Source of the DNA: Deltaproteobacteria bacterium
GTDB taxonomy: Bacteria > JADJOY01
Assembly: GCA_016713535.1 (NCBI GenBank)
Contig: JADJOY010000001.1
Span: forward strand, 310,001-374,000
DNA: 64,000 nucleotides
Direction: 5' to 3'
Both the position numbers and the translations under genes were made by a program. The notes under the pieces were generated by a model. The model searched no databases. It saw nothing but the letters and a program-made list of their open reading frames with translations, and was not told the DNA's origin. This document shows positions 22,588 through 32,299 of this stretch, piece by piece. Every line of letters starts with the position of its first letter. Position 1 is the first letter of the stretch.

Positions 22588-24678
22588 ATGTCGCGCACGG
22601 TGCCTTTAGCTCGAACGAGAAACATAGGCATCATGGCTCACATCGACGCCGGCAAGACGACTACGACTGAGAGGGTGCTGTTCTATACAGGTGTGTCGCA
22701 CAAGATGGGGGAGGTTCATGATGGCGCGGCCGTCATGGACTGGATGGAGCAGGAGCAGGAGCGGGGGATCACAATAACGTCGGCTGCGACCACCTGCTTC
22801 TGGAAGGACCACCGCATCAACATCATCGATACGCCAGGTCACGTCGATTTCACTGCCGAAGTTGAGCGGAGCCTTCGGGTCCTGGACGGCGCAGTTGCGG
22901 TGTTTTGCGCGGTGGGTGGGGTCGAGCCCCAGTCGGAAACCGTTTGGCGCCAGGCAGACCGGTACCAGGTGCCTCGTATCGCGTTCGTGAACAAGATGGA
23001 TCGAATAGGGGCTGATCACGAGCGAGTCATGAGCATGATGAAGGAGCGTCTCATGGCTACGCCGATTGCGCTTCAGGCGCCGATCGGGCGCGAGTCCGGC
23101 TTCACGGGTGTCGTGGATCTGGTCGGAATGCGCGCAATCAGTTGGGATGAGGGTTCGCTGGGGTCGCGATTCGAGGAGGGCGACGTCCCGGCCGAGCTTC
23201 GCGATGATGTCGAATTGCTCAGGGGGCACCTGCTCGAGACGCTTGCGGAATCCGATGACGTTTTCCTGGAGCGGTACATCGAGGGCAAGTCAGTCGACGA
23301 GGAAGAGGTCGTCGCGGCGATTCGTCGAGCAACGCTTCGGGGCGCAGTGCATCCGGTGTTCCTTGGCTCGGCCTTCAAGAACAAGGGGATTCAGCCCCTT
23401 CTCGATGGCGTGATCCGATACCTTCCGTCCCCGGGAGATATCCCCCCGGTTCGTGGGCACTCGGTGGGTGCGGAGGCCACTGACCCGGCCGACCAGGTTC
23501 GCGAGGCCAGTGATCAAGCGAGCTTCTCCGCGCTGGCGTTCAAGATCTTCACCGATCCGTTCGTGGGGCATCTGACCTATCTGCGTGTGTACTCGGGAAC
23601 CCTCACCTCCGGAAGCGTGGTGCTTAACGTCAACAAGGGGAAGCGAGAGCGGATCGGCAGGCTGCTCAAGATGCACGCCAACCGTCGCGAGGAGGTCAAG
23701 GAGGTCCACGCCGGTGACATCGTCGCCGCGGTTGGTCTTCGGGTGACCGTAACGGGAGACACGCTAGCCGACGAGTCGGCGCCGCTCCTGCTCGAGGCGA
23801 TGCACTTTGCTGTCCCCGTGATTTCTCAAGCGATCGAGCCGAAGACGAAGGCGGACCAGGACAAGCTGTCGGTCGCGCTGCAGAAATTGGTGGCCGAGGA
23901 TCCTACGTTCCGAGTGGCTGTGGACGACGCGACGGGTCAAACGATCATCTCCGGAATGGGAGAGTTGCACTTGGAGGTGCTGGTCGAGCGTTTGCGGCGC
24001 GACTTCGGTGTCGGCGTGAATGTGGGACGCCAGCAGGTTGCCTTCCGTGAGACGTTCACGAAGGGTGCTGTCGGAGAAGCGCGTCATGTGCGGCAGACCG
24101 GCGGCCATGGCCAATACGGCCACGTGAAGCTTGAGGTCTACCCGCTTGAGTCTGGCAGCGGAGTTACGTTCGAGAGTCGGATATCCGCTGGTGCGATTCC
24201 CCGCGAGTTCGTGCCGGCAATTGAGCAGGGCGTGCGGGAGTCGCTAGAAGCCGGGCCTTACGCCGGATATCCGGTTGTGGATGTGGGTGTTCGCTTGGTG
24301 GACGGGAGCTTTCATCCGGTCGACTCGTCTGAGTTGGCATTCAAGATCGCTGCGTCGCTCGCGATGCGGGATGCGTCGGCGCGCTGTGAGCCGACGCTTC
24401 TAGAGCCGATCATGTCTCTGGAGGTGGTCGCGCCCGAGGAGTTTGTCGGTGTGGTCACTGAGGACGTTCGATCTAGGCGAGGGCGCCTCTCTCGGTTGGA
24501 GGCGCGCGCTGGTGCGCAGTGCGTCAGCGCGCTCGTGCCGCTCGCGGAGATGTTTGGCTATGCCACGTCGCTCAGGAGCTCCACCCAGGGGCGCGCAAGC
24601 TTCACGATGCAGTTCAGCCGTTACGAGCCTGTAGCGAGGTCGGTTGCAGACCGGATGGTTCATCATTACGCCAACTGA
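22588..24678 (+). CDS. fusA: Elongation factor G
   Basis: 696 residues, ATG at 22588. This translocation GTPase moves tRNA and mRNA through the ribosome and helps ribosome recycling. G1 is AHIDAGKT (17-24), G3 is DTPGHVDFT and G4 is NKMD (about 135-138). Domain IV is present ([18 protein letters not shown]) and domain V ends [14 protein letters not shown]. It is shorter at the C-terminus than E. coli EF-G, close to the usual 690-700. Position rpsG-fusA-tuf is canonical; a paralogue such as EF-G2 is unlikely here. Confidence 0.96.
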   Translation: MSRTVPLARTRNIGIMAHIDAGKTTTTERVLFYTGVSHKMGEVHDGAAVMDWMEQEQERGITITSAATTCFWKDHRINIIDTPGHVDFTAEVERSLRVLDGAVAVFCAVGGVEPQSETVWRQADRYQVPRIAFVNKMDRIGADHERVMSMMKERLMATPIALQAPIGRESGFTGVVDLVGMRAISWDEGSLGSRFEEGDVPAELRDDVELLRGHLLETLAESDDVFLERYIEGKSVDEEEVVAAIRRATLRGAVHPVFLGSAFKNKGIQPLLDGVIRYLPSPGDIPPVRGHSVGAEATDPADQVREASDQASFSALAFKIFTDPFVGHLTYLRVYSGTLTSGSVVLNVNKGKRERIGRLLKMHANRREEVKEVHAGDIVAAVGLRVTVTGDTLADESAPLLLEAMHFAVPVISQAIEPKTKADQDKLSVALQKLVAEDPTFRVAVDDATGQTIISGMGELHLEVLVERLRRDFGVGVNVGRQQVAFRETFTKGAVGEARHVRQTGGHGQYGHVKLEVYPLESGSGVTFESRISAGAIPREFVPAIEQGVRESLEAGPYAGYPVVDVGVRLVDGSFHPVDSSELAFKIAASLAMRDASARCEPTLLEPIMSLEVVAPEEFVGVVTEDVRSRRGRLSRLEARAGAQCVSALVPLAEMFGYATSLRSSTQGRASFTMQFSRYEPVARSVADRMVHHYAN

Positions 24679-24746
24679 AAGAAACGGATTGCGCACTTCG
24701 CGATGAAGCGCAGCCGCCCTTGGCGGATGCGGCACAGGGGACAGTC

Positions 24747-25937
24747 ATGTCGAAGCAGAAGTTCGATCGGAAGCTGCCGCACGTGAACGTCGGGACGATC
24801 GGTCACGTGGACCACGGGAAGACGACGCTGACGGCGGCGATCACGAGCGTTCTGGCGAAGAAGGGTTGGGGCGCAGTTTGTGGCGTACGACCAGATCGAC
24901 AACGCGCCGGAGGAGAAGGCGCGCGGGATCACGATCGCGACGGCGCACGTGGAGTATGAGACGGCGAACCGTCACTACGCGCACGTGGATTGCCCGGGGC
25001 ACGCGGACTACGTGAAGAACATGATCACGGGTGCTGCGCAGATGGACGGTGCGATCCTTGTGGTGTCGGCGGCGGATGGCCCGATGCCGCAGACTCGCGA
25101 GCACATCCTTCTGGCTCGTCAGGTCGGTGTTCCGTACATCGTGGTGTTCATGAACAAGTGCGACATGGTGGACGACCCCGAGTTGCTGGATCTGGTGGAG
25201 CTCGAGGTTCGGGACCTGCTCAAGCAGTATCAGTTTCCGGGCGACGAGATCCCGATCGTGAAGGGGTCTGCGTTGAAGGCGCTTTCGTCGGACTCGCCAG
25301 ATTCCGCGGAGGCGAAGTGCATCTTGGACCTGATGGCGGCGGTGGATGCGTATGTTCCGCTTCCGAAGCGCGACGTGGACAAGCCGTTTCTGATGCCGAT
25401 CGAGGACGTGTTCTCGATCCAGGGGCGCGGGACGGTGGTGACGGGTCGCGTGGAGCGGGGCAAGGTCCGGGGGGGCGAGGAAATCGAGATCGTCGGGATC
25501 AAGCCGACGGTGAAGACGGTGGTGACCGGTGGAGATGTTCCGGAAGCTGCTGGATGAAGGCATGGCGGGCGACAACATCGGCGCGCTGCTGCGGGGTACG
25601 AAGCGCAACGAGGTGGAGCGCGGTCAGGTGTTGGCGGCTCCGGGGACGATCACGCCGCACACGAAGTTCACGGCCGAGGTGTACATTTTGACGAAGGAGG
25701 AGGGGGCGGCACACTCCCTTCTTCAACGGTTATCGTCCGCAGTTCTACTTCCGGACGACGGACGTGACAGGATCGGTGGAGTTGCCGGCGGGCGTCGAGA
25801 TGGTGATGCCGGGCGACAACGTGAACGTGACGGCGCAGTTGCTGACGCCGATCGCGATGGAAGAGGGTGTTCGGTTCGCGATCCGCGAGGGCGGCCGGAC
25901 GGTGGGCGCCGGGGTCGTGGCCAAAATCCTCGAGTGA
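24747..25937 (+). pseudogene. tuf: Elongation factor Tu copy 2, three frameshifts as sequenced
   Basis: It begins at 24747 exactly like tuf1 and is nearly identical at nucleotide level, but is three bases shorter because of three indels. There is an extra G in 24868-24871 (GGGG for GGG), AG missing near 25529 in CCGGTGGAG, and two G missing near 25703-25707. One substitution also changes RVGEE to RGGEE near 25472. As written it cannot make EF-Tu. The position after fusA is the normal tufA site. Several residues (NAPEEK, EYETA, DYVKN) are closer to the usual EF-Tu sequence than tuf1. Poor consensus in a repeated gene is more likely than true decay. Confidence 0.85.
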
Positions 25938-26007
25938 TGGTTGGCGTGAACGCGCAGCGATCGGTGGCTATGATGCGATGCTTGCTTTCTTGGGCGGTGC
26001 GTGAACG

Positions 26008-26316
26008 ATGAAGAACCAGAAGATCCGGATACGGCTCAAAGCCTACGATCATCGGCTACTCGATCAGTCGGTTGCCGAGATCGTGGAGACGGCGCGACGG
26101 ACGGGGGCCCGGGTGGTGGGGCCGATCCCGCTTCCGACGAAGATCAATAAGTTTTGCGTACTGAGGAGCCCGCACATCGACAAGAAGTCGCGGGAACAGT
26201 TTGAAATGCGCACGCACAAGCGTTTGCTCGACATGCTTGAGCCGACCCAGCAAACGATCGACGCACTCATGCGTCTCGACCTCAGTGCGGGGGTCGACGT
26301 GGAGATCAAGCTCTAA
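26008..26316 (+). CDS. rpsJ: 30S ribosomal protein uS10
   Basis: 102 residues, ATG at 26008. It is a 30S head protein and also NusE, the antitermination partner of NusB and NusG. Conserved: [37 protein letters not shown] (residue positions about 47-66) and the end [10 protein letters not shown], so it is complete. It opens the S10 cluster, 70 bases after tuf2. The TAA stop overlaps the next ATG (TAATG), and that next gene is rplD, not rplC. Confidence 0.98.
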   Translation: MKNQKIRIRLKAYDHRLLDQSVAEIVETARRTGARVVGPIPLPTKINKFCVLRSPHIDKKSREQFEMRTHKRLLDMLEPTQQTIDALMRLDLSAGVDVEIKL

Positions 26317-26942
26317 TGGCTACCGCAGCGTGTTTTAGCGCCAGCCTCGAGAAGATCGACCCGATCGAGTTGGCGCCGGAAATCTTCGGTGTACCGGTCC
26401 GGGAGCCCCTCCTGCACGACGTGGTGCTGATGCAGCTTGCGAATCGCCGCAGGGGATGCGCATCGACGAAGTCGAGGTCCGACGTGAGGGGCGGGGGGCT
26501 GAAGCCGTGGAAGCAGAAGGGCACCGGCCGCGCCCGAGTCGGCAGCCGACGGAGTCCCCTCTGGCGCGGCGGTTCGACGATCTTCGGGCCGAAGCCGCAC
26601 AGCTTCGAGTACCGGGTCCCGCGAAGTGCGCGGCGAGGCGCGATCCGGTCTGTCTTGAGCCTGAGGGCCGGCGAGGGGCGCGTCCTCGTGGTGGAGGAAC
26701 TGCGGCTCGACGGTGGCAAGACGAGGGCGCTGCGAACGTCGCTTGCGAGACTCGGTATCTCGAGCGCACTGGTAGTCTGTGCCGCGGGAGATCACGAGAT
26801 CGAGCGCGCCGCCCGGAACCTTCCCACGGTCAAGTCGGTAGAGGTCGCGGGGTTGAACGTGTTCGACGTGCTGAAGTACGAGCACTTGGTGCTCACGAAA
26901 GCTGCGCTCGGCGCAATCCACGAGAAACTGGCTAGGTCATGA
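26316..26942 (+). CDS. rplD: 50S ribosomal protein uL4
   Basis: 208 residues, ATG at 26316 overlapping the rpsJ stop. uL4 lines the peptide exit tunnel with its extended loop. Conserved: ELAPEIFGVPV, LLHDVVLMQLANRR, DVRGGGLKPWKQKGTGRAR and SPLWRGGSTIFGPKP. The N-terminus is complete, so it is not a fusion remnant of uL3. Normally rplC lies between rpsJ and rplD; here it is absent and the two genes are directly coupled. rplW overlaps by ATGA. Confidence 0.97.
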   Translation: MATAACFSASLEKIDPIELAPEIFGVPVREPLLHDVVLMQLANRRRGCASTKSRSDVRGGGLKPWKQKGTGRARVGSRRSPLWRGGSTIFGPKPHSFEYRVPRSARRGAIRSVLSLRAGEGRVLVVEELRLDGGKTRALRTSLARLGISSALVVCAAGDHEIERAARNLPTVKSVEVAGLNVFDVLKYEHLVLTKAALGAIHEKLARS

Positions 26943-27226
26943 ACCCATATCACGTGATCTTGCGACCGATCGTCACGGAAAAGAGCGTCCGCCTCAAGGA
27001 GGATGCGAATCAGGTCGTGTTCGCCGTTCGTCTCGAAGCGAACAAGGCTCAAATTCGTAAGGCGGTCGAGGATCTCTTCAAGGTCCATGTCGTCGACGTC
27101 CGTACGGCGCGTGTCGCAGGGAAGGTCAAGCGGCGCGGGCGTAACGTGACAGAGGCGTCCGACTGGAAGAGGGCTGTCGTCGAACTGCGAAGTGGCGACG
27201 CGATCGAATTCTTTGAACAGGCCTGA
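26939..27226 (+). CDS. rplW: 50S ribosomal protein uL23
   Basis: 95 residues, ATG overlapping the rplD stop (ATGA). uL23 sits at the tunnel exit and docks trigger factor and SRP. Conserved: [17 protein letters not shown] at the N-terminus, [20 protein letters not shown] and [17 protein letters not shown]. Standard length. Confidence 0.97.
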   Translation: MNPYHVILRPIVTEKSVRLKEDANQVVFAVRLEANKAQIRKAVEDLFKVHVVDVRTARVAGKVKRRGRNVTEASDWKRAVVELRSGDAIEFFEQA

Positions 27227-27237
27227 CGGAGCTTCCG

Positions 27238-28059
27238 ATGCCGACCCGGAGTTATCGCCCGACCTCGGCTGGCCGTCGTTTTCAGACGGTCATCGTGGAT
27301 CCATCGTTGTCCCAAACCGGCCCCGAGCCGTCGTTGACCGAGGCGCTGCGGAAGAGCGGCGGTCGCAACGCCCACGGTCATGTGACGGCCCGGCATCGTG
27401 GAGGTGGCGCGCGCCGACGATATCGGGTCATCGATTTTCGCCGGAACAAGGACGGGGTGCCGGCCACGGTTTCGAGCCTCGAGTACGACCCGAATCGATC
27501 GGCGAACCTCGCACTGCTGAGCTACGCCGACGGTGAGAAGAGATACATCCTGGCGCCGGTTGGACTCGCTGTCGGCGACGTGGTTCTCTCGGGCGAGGGG
27601 GCTGACGTGCGGCCGGGGAATTCGATGGCTCTGCGTTCGATTCCCGCCGGATCGATGGTGCACAACATCGAGTTGAAGCCTGGTCGTGGCGGTCAGATGG
27701 TACGAACCGCTGGAGCTTCGGCGCAGCTACTCGCCACGGACGGGGAGCGCGCAACTCTCAAGTTGCCCTCAGGAGAAGTGAGGCTGGTTCGACTCGAGTG
27801 CCGGGCAACCGTGGGCCAGGTCGGGAACACGGATCACGGCAACGTGAGCACTGGCAAAGCCGGTCGCAGTCGCCACCTTGGCAAGCGGCCCCGAGTGCGT
27901 GGTGTTGCGATGAACCCAATCGATCACCCGCTCGGCGGCGGCGAGGGGCGAAGCTCTGGTGGGCGTCACCCCTGCACACCGTGGGGTATCCCGACGAAGG
28001 GCTACCGAACCCGGAAGAAGAAGAACTCGGACCGGGTGATCCTGAAGCGCCGTAAGTGA
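27238..28059 (+). CDS. rplB: 50S ribosomal protein uL2
   Basis: 273 residues, ATG at 27238, 11 bases after rplW. uL2 is one of the largest and most conserved 50S proteins and is needed for subunit association and the peptidyl-transferase region. Conserved: [38 protein letters not shown] and the C-terminal loop with the key histidine, [20 protein letters not shown]. Confidence 0.98.
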   Translation: MPTRSYRPTSAGRRFQTVIVDPSLSQTGPEPSLTEALRKSGGRNAHGHVTARHRGGGARRRYRVIDFRRNKDGVPATVSSLEYDPNRSANLALLSYADGEKRYILAPVGLAVGDVVLSGEGADVRPGNSMALRSIPAGSMVHNIELKPGRGGQMVRTAGASAQLLATDGERATLKLPSGEVRLVRLECRATVGQVGNTDHGNVSTGKAGRSRHLGKRPRVRGVAMNPIDHPLGGGEGRSSGGRHPCTPWGIPTKGYRTRKKKNSDRVILKRRK

Positions 28060-28099
28060 CTTTACTCGGCTGCACCGCTTTAGATTAGGAGATCTTCAA

Positions 28100-28384
28100 A
28101 TGCCGCGTTCGTTGCGCAAGGGACCGTACGTCGAGGACAGCCTCAATAGAAAGGTGCTCGACTATCGGAAGGGGGAGAGTCGCCAGCCGATCAAGACTTG
28201 GTCCCGACGATCGACGGTCACTCCTGAGATGGTGGGTGTCAACTTCGCGGTCCACAACGGGAAAAAGTTCATCCCGCTGTTTGTGACCGAAAACATGGTC
28301 GGGCATAAGCTTGGTGAGTTCGCACCCACGAGAACCTTCCACGCGCATGCAGGTGACCGAAAAACGAAGGTCGTAAAGAAGTGA
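28100..28384 (+). CDS. rpsS: 30S ribosomal protein uS19
   Basis: 94 residues, ATG at 28100 after TTAGGAGATC. It is a 30S head protein that pairs with uS13. Conserved: [38 protein letters not shown]-like [20 protein letters not shown] and [18 protein letters not shown]. Normal length. Confidence 0.98.
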   Translation: MPRSLRKGPYVEDSLNRKVLDYRKGESRQPIKTWSRRSTVTPEMVGVNFAVHNGKKFIPLFVTENMVGHKLGEFAPTRTFHAHAGDRKTKVVKK

Positions 28385-28459
28385 TGCCGAGCAACTGGGC
28401 CGCAGGACGGTGCAGTTGGCGCTCAGCAGCGAACCAGAACTGGAACGGGGAGAGTAGTC

Positions 28460-28798
28460 GTGGCTGACCAGGTGCGGGCAAGCGCGCGGTTCGTGAGGCA
28501 GGCGCCATACAAGGTTCGGCAGGTCGTGGACCTGGTGCGGGGCATGGGAGTCGGTGAGGCTCAGCGTCTCTTGGCGTTCAGCCGACGTTCCGCTGCGAAG
28601 ACGATATCGAAACTCCTCAAATCGGCGGTCGCAAACGCCGAGGAAACCGGGAAGTTGGATGTCGATAGCCTGTTCGTCGCGCGCATGTGGGTCGACGAAG
28701 GTCCGACCTGGAAGCGGTGGACACCCCGGGCGATGGGACGGGGCACGCCGATTCGGAAGCGCACAAGTCACGTTACGGTCGAACTCGCCGAGCGCTGA
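28460..28798 (+). CDS. rplV: 50S ribosomal protein uL22
   Basis: 112 residues from a GTG at 28460 after GGGGAGAG. Its beta-hairpin lines the exit tunnel near the macrolide site. Conserved: ARFVRQAPYKVRQVVDLVRG, AQRLLAFSRRSAAKTISKLL and GPTWKRWTPRAMGRGTPIRK. A 75-base gap separates it from rpsS. Typical length. Confidence 0.97.
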   Translation: MADQVRASARFVRQAPYKVRQVVDLVRGMGVGEAQRLLAFSRRSAAKTISKLLKSAVANAEETGKLDVDSLFVARMWVDEGPTWKRWTPRAMGRGTPIRKRTSHVTVELAER

Positions 28799-28813
28799 AA
28801 GGGGAGTGGATTC

Positions 28814-29464
28814 GTGGGCCAGAAAGTTCATCCGCGAGGGTTTCGCCTCGGTGTGATCGAAACCTGGGATTCGAAGTGGTATGCGAAGCCCAACTTCACG
28901 AAGTGGTTGCATGAAGACATCCGGATTCGCGAGCACCTCAAGGCTCGACTGCACCACGCTGGCTTGAGCCGGGTGGAGATCGAGCGGAAGGCCAATCAGG
29001 TTCGCGTGAACATCCATACCTCGCGTCCTGGGATCGTGATTGGGAAGAAGGGCGCAGAGGTCGAGAAGATCAAGGCAGATCTGCAGCGCCTGACCGACAA
29101 AGAGATACACCTGAACATCCACGAGGTCCGCAAGGCAGAGACCGACGCGCAACTGGTCGCGGAGAACGTTGCTGTACAGCTCGAGCGCCGGGTGGCCTTC
29201 CGGCGCGCGATGAAGCGCGCGGTGACGACGTCCATGAAGCTGGGAGCCCTTGGCGTGAAGATCCAGTGCGGGGGGCGTCTTGGCGGAAGTGAGATGTCGC
29301 GTATGGAATGGTACCGCGAGGGTAGGGTGCCTCTCCATACCCTTCGTGCCCGGATCGACTTCGGCGTTGCTACTGCGAAGACAACGTACGGCACCATCGG
29401 CGTCAAGTGCTGGATCTTCCTCGGAGAACAGCTTGATCGAAACGCTCCGGGAAAGTTGATCTGA
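28814..29464 (+). CDS. rpsC: 30S ribosomal protein uS3
   Basis: 216 residues from a GTG at 28814 after AAAGGGGAG. uS3 forms the mRNA entry channel with helicase-type contacts. Conserved: [18 protein letters not shown], the KH domain with [20 protein letters not shown], and the C-terminal [31 protein letters not shown]. Typical length. Confidence 0.98.
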   Translation: MGQKVHPRGFRLGVIETWDSKWYAKPNFTKWLHEDIRIREHLKARLHHAGLSRVEIERKANQVRVNIHTSRPGIVIGKKGAEVEKIKADLQRLTDKEIHLNIHEVRKAETDAQLVAENVAVQLERRVAFRRAMKRAVTTSMKLGALGVKIQCGGRLGGSEMSRMEWYREGRVPLHTLRARIDFGVATAKTTYGTIGVKCWIFLGEQLDRNAPGKLI

Positions 29465-29498
29465 AGAAGCGAGATGTGGGGATAGAGAGGGCGACCGG

Positions 29499-29915
29499 AT
29501 GCTTCAGCCAGCACGAACGAAATACCGAAAGCTTCAGAAGGGGCGGCTCTCGGGGAAGGCCTATCGTGGCTCCCGCTTGTCGCTCGGGGAATTCGGCCTG
29601 CAAGCCCTTGAGCCGGGATGGCTAACGGCGCGCCAGATCGAGGCCGCGCGGGTCGCGATCACGCGTCACGTCAAGCGTCACGGTAAGATCTGGATTCGAG
29701 TGTTTCCCGACAAGCCGATCACCAAGAAGCCCTTGGAGACCCGAATGGGAAAGGGGAAGGGTAACCCCGAAGACTGGGTCGCCGTGGTCTTGCCGGGCCG
29801 CATTCTGTATGAGATCGAGGGTGTCGCGCGTGAGGATGCGCTAGAAGCGATGCGGATCGCGGGGCACAAGCTGCCGATCAGGACGCGGGCGGTAGTCCGG
29901 GAGGATGGGTTGTGA
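29499..29915 (+). CDS. rplP: 50S ribosomal protein uL16
   Basis: 138 residues, ATG at 29499. uL16 contacts the A-site tRNA elbow and is a late assembly protein. Conserved: [15 protein letters not shown]-like [25 protein letters not shown] (about 28-52) and [20 protein letters not shown]. The next gene, rpmC, overlaps its stop (GTGA). Confidence 0.97.
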   Translation: MLQPARTKYRKLQKGRLSGKAYRGSRLSLGEFGLQALEPGWLTARQIEAARVAITRHVKRHGKIWIRVFPDKPITKKPLETRMGKGKGNPEDWVAVVLPGRILYEIEGVAREDALEAMRIAGHKLPIRTRAVVREDGL

Positions 29916-30106
29916 GCTCAGAGGAATACAGGAACATGAATCAGGATGAGCTCCGGGTCAAAGAGAGGGAGCTATCCGAAGATTTGTTTCATCTCCGCCT
30001 TCAACACGCGACTGGCCAACTGCGCAACAGCGCACGTCTGCGGAGCGTCCGGCGTGACATTGCCCGGGTCAAGACGGTTCTGAATCAGCGAGGTGGCGAG
30101 CAATGA
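29912..30106 (+). CDS. rpmC: 50S ribosomal protein uL29
   Basis: 64 residues from a GTG overlapping rplP. It is a two-helix coiled protein at the tunnel exit near uL23. Conserved pattern: [31 protein letters not shown] and [14 protein letters not shown]. rpsQ starts within its stop (ATGA). Confidence 0.95.
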   Translation: MSSEEYRNMNQDELRVKERELSEDLFHLRLQHATGQLRNSARLRSVRRDIARVKTVLNQRGGEQ

Positions 30107-30366
30107 CGGCGGAGCGTCGGTCTATCCAGAAACGGCGAATCGGGATCGTTGTTAGTGACAAGATGGAGAAGACCGTGGTCGTGCGGGTCACGAGGCGGGC
30201 GCCGCACCCGCTGTACAAGAAGGTTCTGCGGCGACATCGCAAGTACATGGCGCACGACGAGCGGGAAGTGTGCAAGATGGGTGACACGGTCGAGATCGTT
30301 GAATGCCGACCGATCAGCAGGCGCAAGAGCTGGCGCGTACGCAAAGTCCTAGCGCACGCGAACTGA
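30103..30366 (+). CDS. rpsQ: 30S ribosomal protein uS17
   Basis: 87 residues, ATG overlapping rpmC. It is a primary 16S rRNA binder with an OB fold. Conserved: [40 protein letters not shown] and [20 protein letters not shown]. Nine bases separate it from rplN. Confidence 0.97.
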   Translation: MTAERRSIQKRRIGIVVSDKMEKTVVVRVTRRAPHPLYKKVLRRHRKYMAHDEREVCKMGDTVEIVECRPISRRKSWRVRKVLAHAN

Positions 30367-30375
30367 GAGGTCGTC

Positions 30376-30744
30376 ATGATTCAGGTCGAAACGTGGTTGG
30401 ACGTCGCCGACAACTCAGGGGCAAAGCGCGTGGAGTGCATTCAGCTCCTCGGCGGGACGCGCCGTAGGTACGCCTCGGTGGGAGACGTCATCGTGGTTTC
30501 CGTGAAGGAGGCGCTCCCGCGCTCCAAGGCGAAGAAGGGTGAGGTTCACCACGCCGTAATCGTTCGCACCGCGAAAGAGGTTGGACGGCCCGACGGGTCG
30601 TATATCAGATTCGACACGAACTCGGTGGTTTTGATCACGCCCCAGCGGGAGCCGATTGGGACACGGATCTTTGGACCGGTTGCGCGGGAGCTGCGTGCGA
30701 AGAATTTCACCAAGATCATCTCGCTCGCACCGGAAGTGCTCTGA
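30376..30744 (+). CDS. rplN: 50S ribosomal protein uL14
   Basis: 122 residues, ATG at 30376. It is an interface protein bridging to 16S rRNA and the binding site of the silencing factor RsfS. Conserved: [44 protein letters not shown] and the end [20 protein letters not shown]. Full length. Confidence 0.98.
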   Translation: MIQVETWLDVADNSGAKRVECIQLLGGTRRRYASVGDVIVVSVKEALPRSKAKKGEVHHAVIVRTAKEVGRPDGSYIRFDTNSVVLITPQREPIGTRIFGPVARELRAKNFTKIISLAPEVL

Positions 30745-30753
30745 GGCCGCCAA

Positions 30754-31085
30754 ATGAAACATGGATCGTACAACGTCCGGCGTGGTGACACGGTAGAGGT
30801 GGGTGCCGGTAAAGACCGCGGCAAGCGAGGAAGGTGCTGCGCGTGCTGGGTAAGAAGGATCGCGTACTGGTGGAGGGCGTGAACTTCGCGAAGCGCCACA
30901 CCCGTCCGAACCAGAAGGCCCGCCAAGGCGGCATCGTCGAGAAGGAGATGCCAATCCACGTGTCCAACGCTCGCCTCGTCTGCCCTCGTTGCAGCAAGCC
31001 GACTCGAGTAGGGCATCGAGTCGGTCCCGAGGTCTCGAACAGCCGGGTTTGCAGGAGTTGCGGGGAGGCGATCGATGTCGGCTGA
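30754..31085 (+). CDS. rplX: 50S ribosomal protein uL24, frameshifted
   Basis: ATG at 30754 starts MKHGSYNVRRGDTVEVGAGK DRGKRG, the uL24 KOW start. The frame is then lost, and the rest (KVLRVLGKKDRVLVEGVNF, then NQKARQGGIVEKEMPIHVSN and a C-terminal CPRC...CRSC) is in the next frame to 31085. One extra A in the run at 30831-30832 restores a ~110-residue protein. uL24 starts 50S assembly and is needed in most bacteria, so the break is almost certainly a sequencing error. Confidence 0.93.
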
Positions 31086-31133
31086 ATCGTCAACGGGAGC
31101 GACCGGCCGGTCGCTCGCCTACGTGACCGATAC

Positions 31134-31673
31134 GTGAACGTAGTAGTTCCGCGCCTAACGGAGCGATTCGCCTACCGGAACAGGCTGCAGGCGCCCCGGA
31201 TCACCAAGATCGTATTGAACATGGGGCTCGGCGAAGCGATCCAAAACTCGAAGGTCGTCGATGCTGCGGCCGAACAGCTTACGACGATCGCCGGTCAAAA
31301 GGCCGTCGTGACCAAGGCCCGACGCTCGGTGTCGAATTTCAAGCTTCGAGAGGGTATGCCGATCGGCGCAATGGTGACGCTTCGCGGCGACCAGATGTAT
31401 GAGTTCCTCGACAGGCTTGTGAGCCTTGCCCTGCCGCGCCTCACGGATTTCAAGGGTGTCTCTGCCAAGGGATTCGACGGGCGAGGTAACTACACGTTGG
31501 GTCTGAAAGAGCAGATCATCTTTCCTGAGATCGACTACGACAAGCTTGATCGGGTCCGCGGACTGAATTGTACGATCGTGACGAGCGCCAAGACCGACGA
31601 CGAAGCGAGAGCGCTGTTGGCCGAGTTCGGCATGCCGTTTCGGCGCAGCGGGCCGAAGCTGGCCGGGGAGTGA
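31134..31673 (+). CDS. rplE: 50S ribosomal protein uL5, start region probably frameshifted
   Basis: The clear frame from the GTG at 31134 gives 179 residues: [40 protein letters not shown] and [14 protein letters not shown]. uL5 binds 5S rRNA and contacts P-site tRNA. The same frame stays open upstream to 31086 and encodes [20 protein letters not shown], which matches the usual uL5 N-terminus but has no start codon. An ATG at 31076, overlapping the rplX end and preceded by GGGGAGG, lies in another frame. One indel between about 31095 and 31115 would join it to rplE and add roughly 19 residues. Confidence 0.95.
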   Translation: MNVVVPRLTERFAYRNRLQAPRITKIVLNMGLGEAIQNSKVVDAAAEQLTTIAGQKAVVTKARRSVSNFKLREGMPIGAMVTLRGDQMYEFLDRLVSLALPRLTDFKGVSAKGFDGRGNYTLGLKEQIIFPEIDYDKLDRVRGLNCTIVTSAKTDDEARALLAEFGMPFRRSGPKLAGE

Positions 31674-31676
31674 GGC

Positions 31677-31862
31677 GTGGCGAAGAAATCGATGATCCTG
31701 AAGGCCAAGCGGAAGCCGAAGTTCAAGGTTCGCGCCTACCACCGCTGTGCTATCTGCGGGCGCGCGCGCGCCTACTACCGAAAGTTCGACATGTGCCGGA
31801 TCTGTTTCCGGCAGAGGGCGCTACAGGGCGAAATCCCGGGCGTGATTAAGTCGAGCTGGTGA
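31677..31862 (+). CDS. rpsN: 30S ribosomal protein uS14, zinc-binding type
   Basis: 61 residues from a GTG at 31677, three bases after rplE. This is the short type Z form with four zinc cysteines: CAIC and CRIC separated by 12 residues ([17 protein letters not shown] region). uS14 completes the 30S head. The long zinc-free form of E. coli is not seen here. Confidence 0.97.
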   Translation: MAKKSMILKAKRKPKFKVRAYHRCAICGRARAYYRKFDMCRICFRQRALQGEIPGVIKSSW

Positions 31863-31890
31863 AACCGCAAAGGTCCGTGGGAGTGAAACG

Positions 31891-32289
31891 ATGAGCTTTA
31901 CCGATCCTATCGGCGATCTGTTGACCCGACTACGCAACGCTGCGCGTGCGCGCCACTCCGTGGTGACGATCCCTGGATCGACGCTCAAGCGGAGGGTTGC
32001 GGAGATCTTGCGCGACGAAGGATTCGTTGAATCCGTAGAGTGGCTGGACGAGGGGCCGCAAGGAACTTTGACCGTCAAGCTGCGGTACGAAGGCCCGCGC
32101 CGACCGGTGATCGCAGGTCTCAAACGGGAGAGCAAGCCGAGCCTTCGGCGGTATGTCGCCAAGGATGAGATCCCGTTTGTAATGGGCGGACTCGGGGTGG
32201 CGATCTTATCCACTTCAAAGGGGGTTCTAACCGACCAGCAGGCCCGAAAGGCCGGCGTCGGTGGGGAACTGATCTGTACGGTTTGGTGA
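31891..32289 (+). CDS. rpsH: 30S ribosomal protein uS8
   Basis: 132 residues, ATG at 31891. It is a central-domain 16S rRNA binder and in E. coli the translational repressor of the spc operon. Conserved: [38 protein letters not shown] and the C-terminal [20 protein letters not shown]. Typical length. Confidence 0.98.
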   Translation: MSFTDPIGDLLTRLRNAARARHSVVTIPGSTLKRRVAEILRDEGFVESVEWLDEGPQGTLTVKLRYEGPRRPVIAGLKRESKPSLRRYVAKDEIPFVMGGLGVAILSTSKGVLTDQQARKAGVGGELICTVW

Positions 32290-32299
32290 GGGGAGCGCC

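Noticed and set aside
24747-25937. True pseudogenisation or horizontal origin of tuf2
   Set aside because: Near identity with tuf1 and the many indels in essential genes elsewhere make sequence error the simpler reading.
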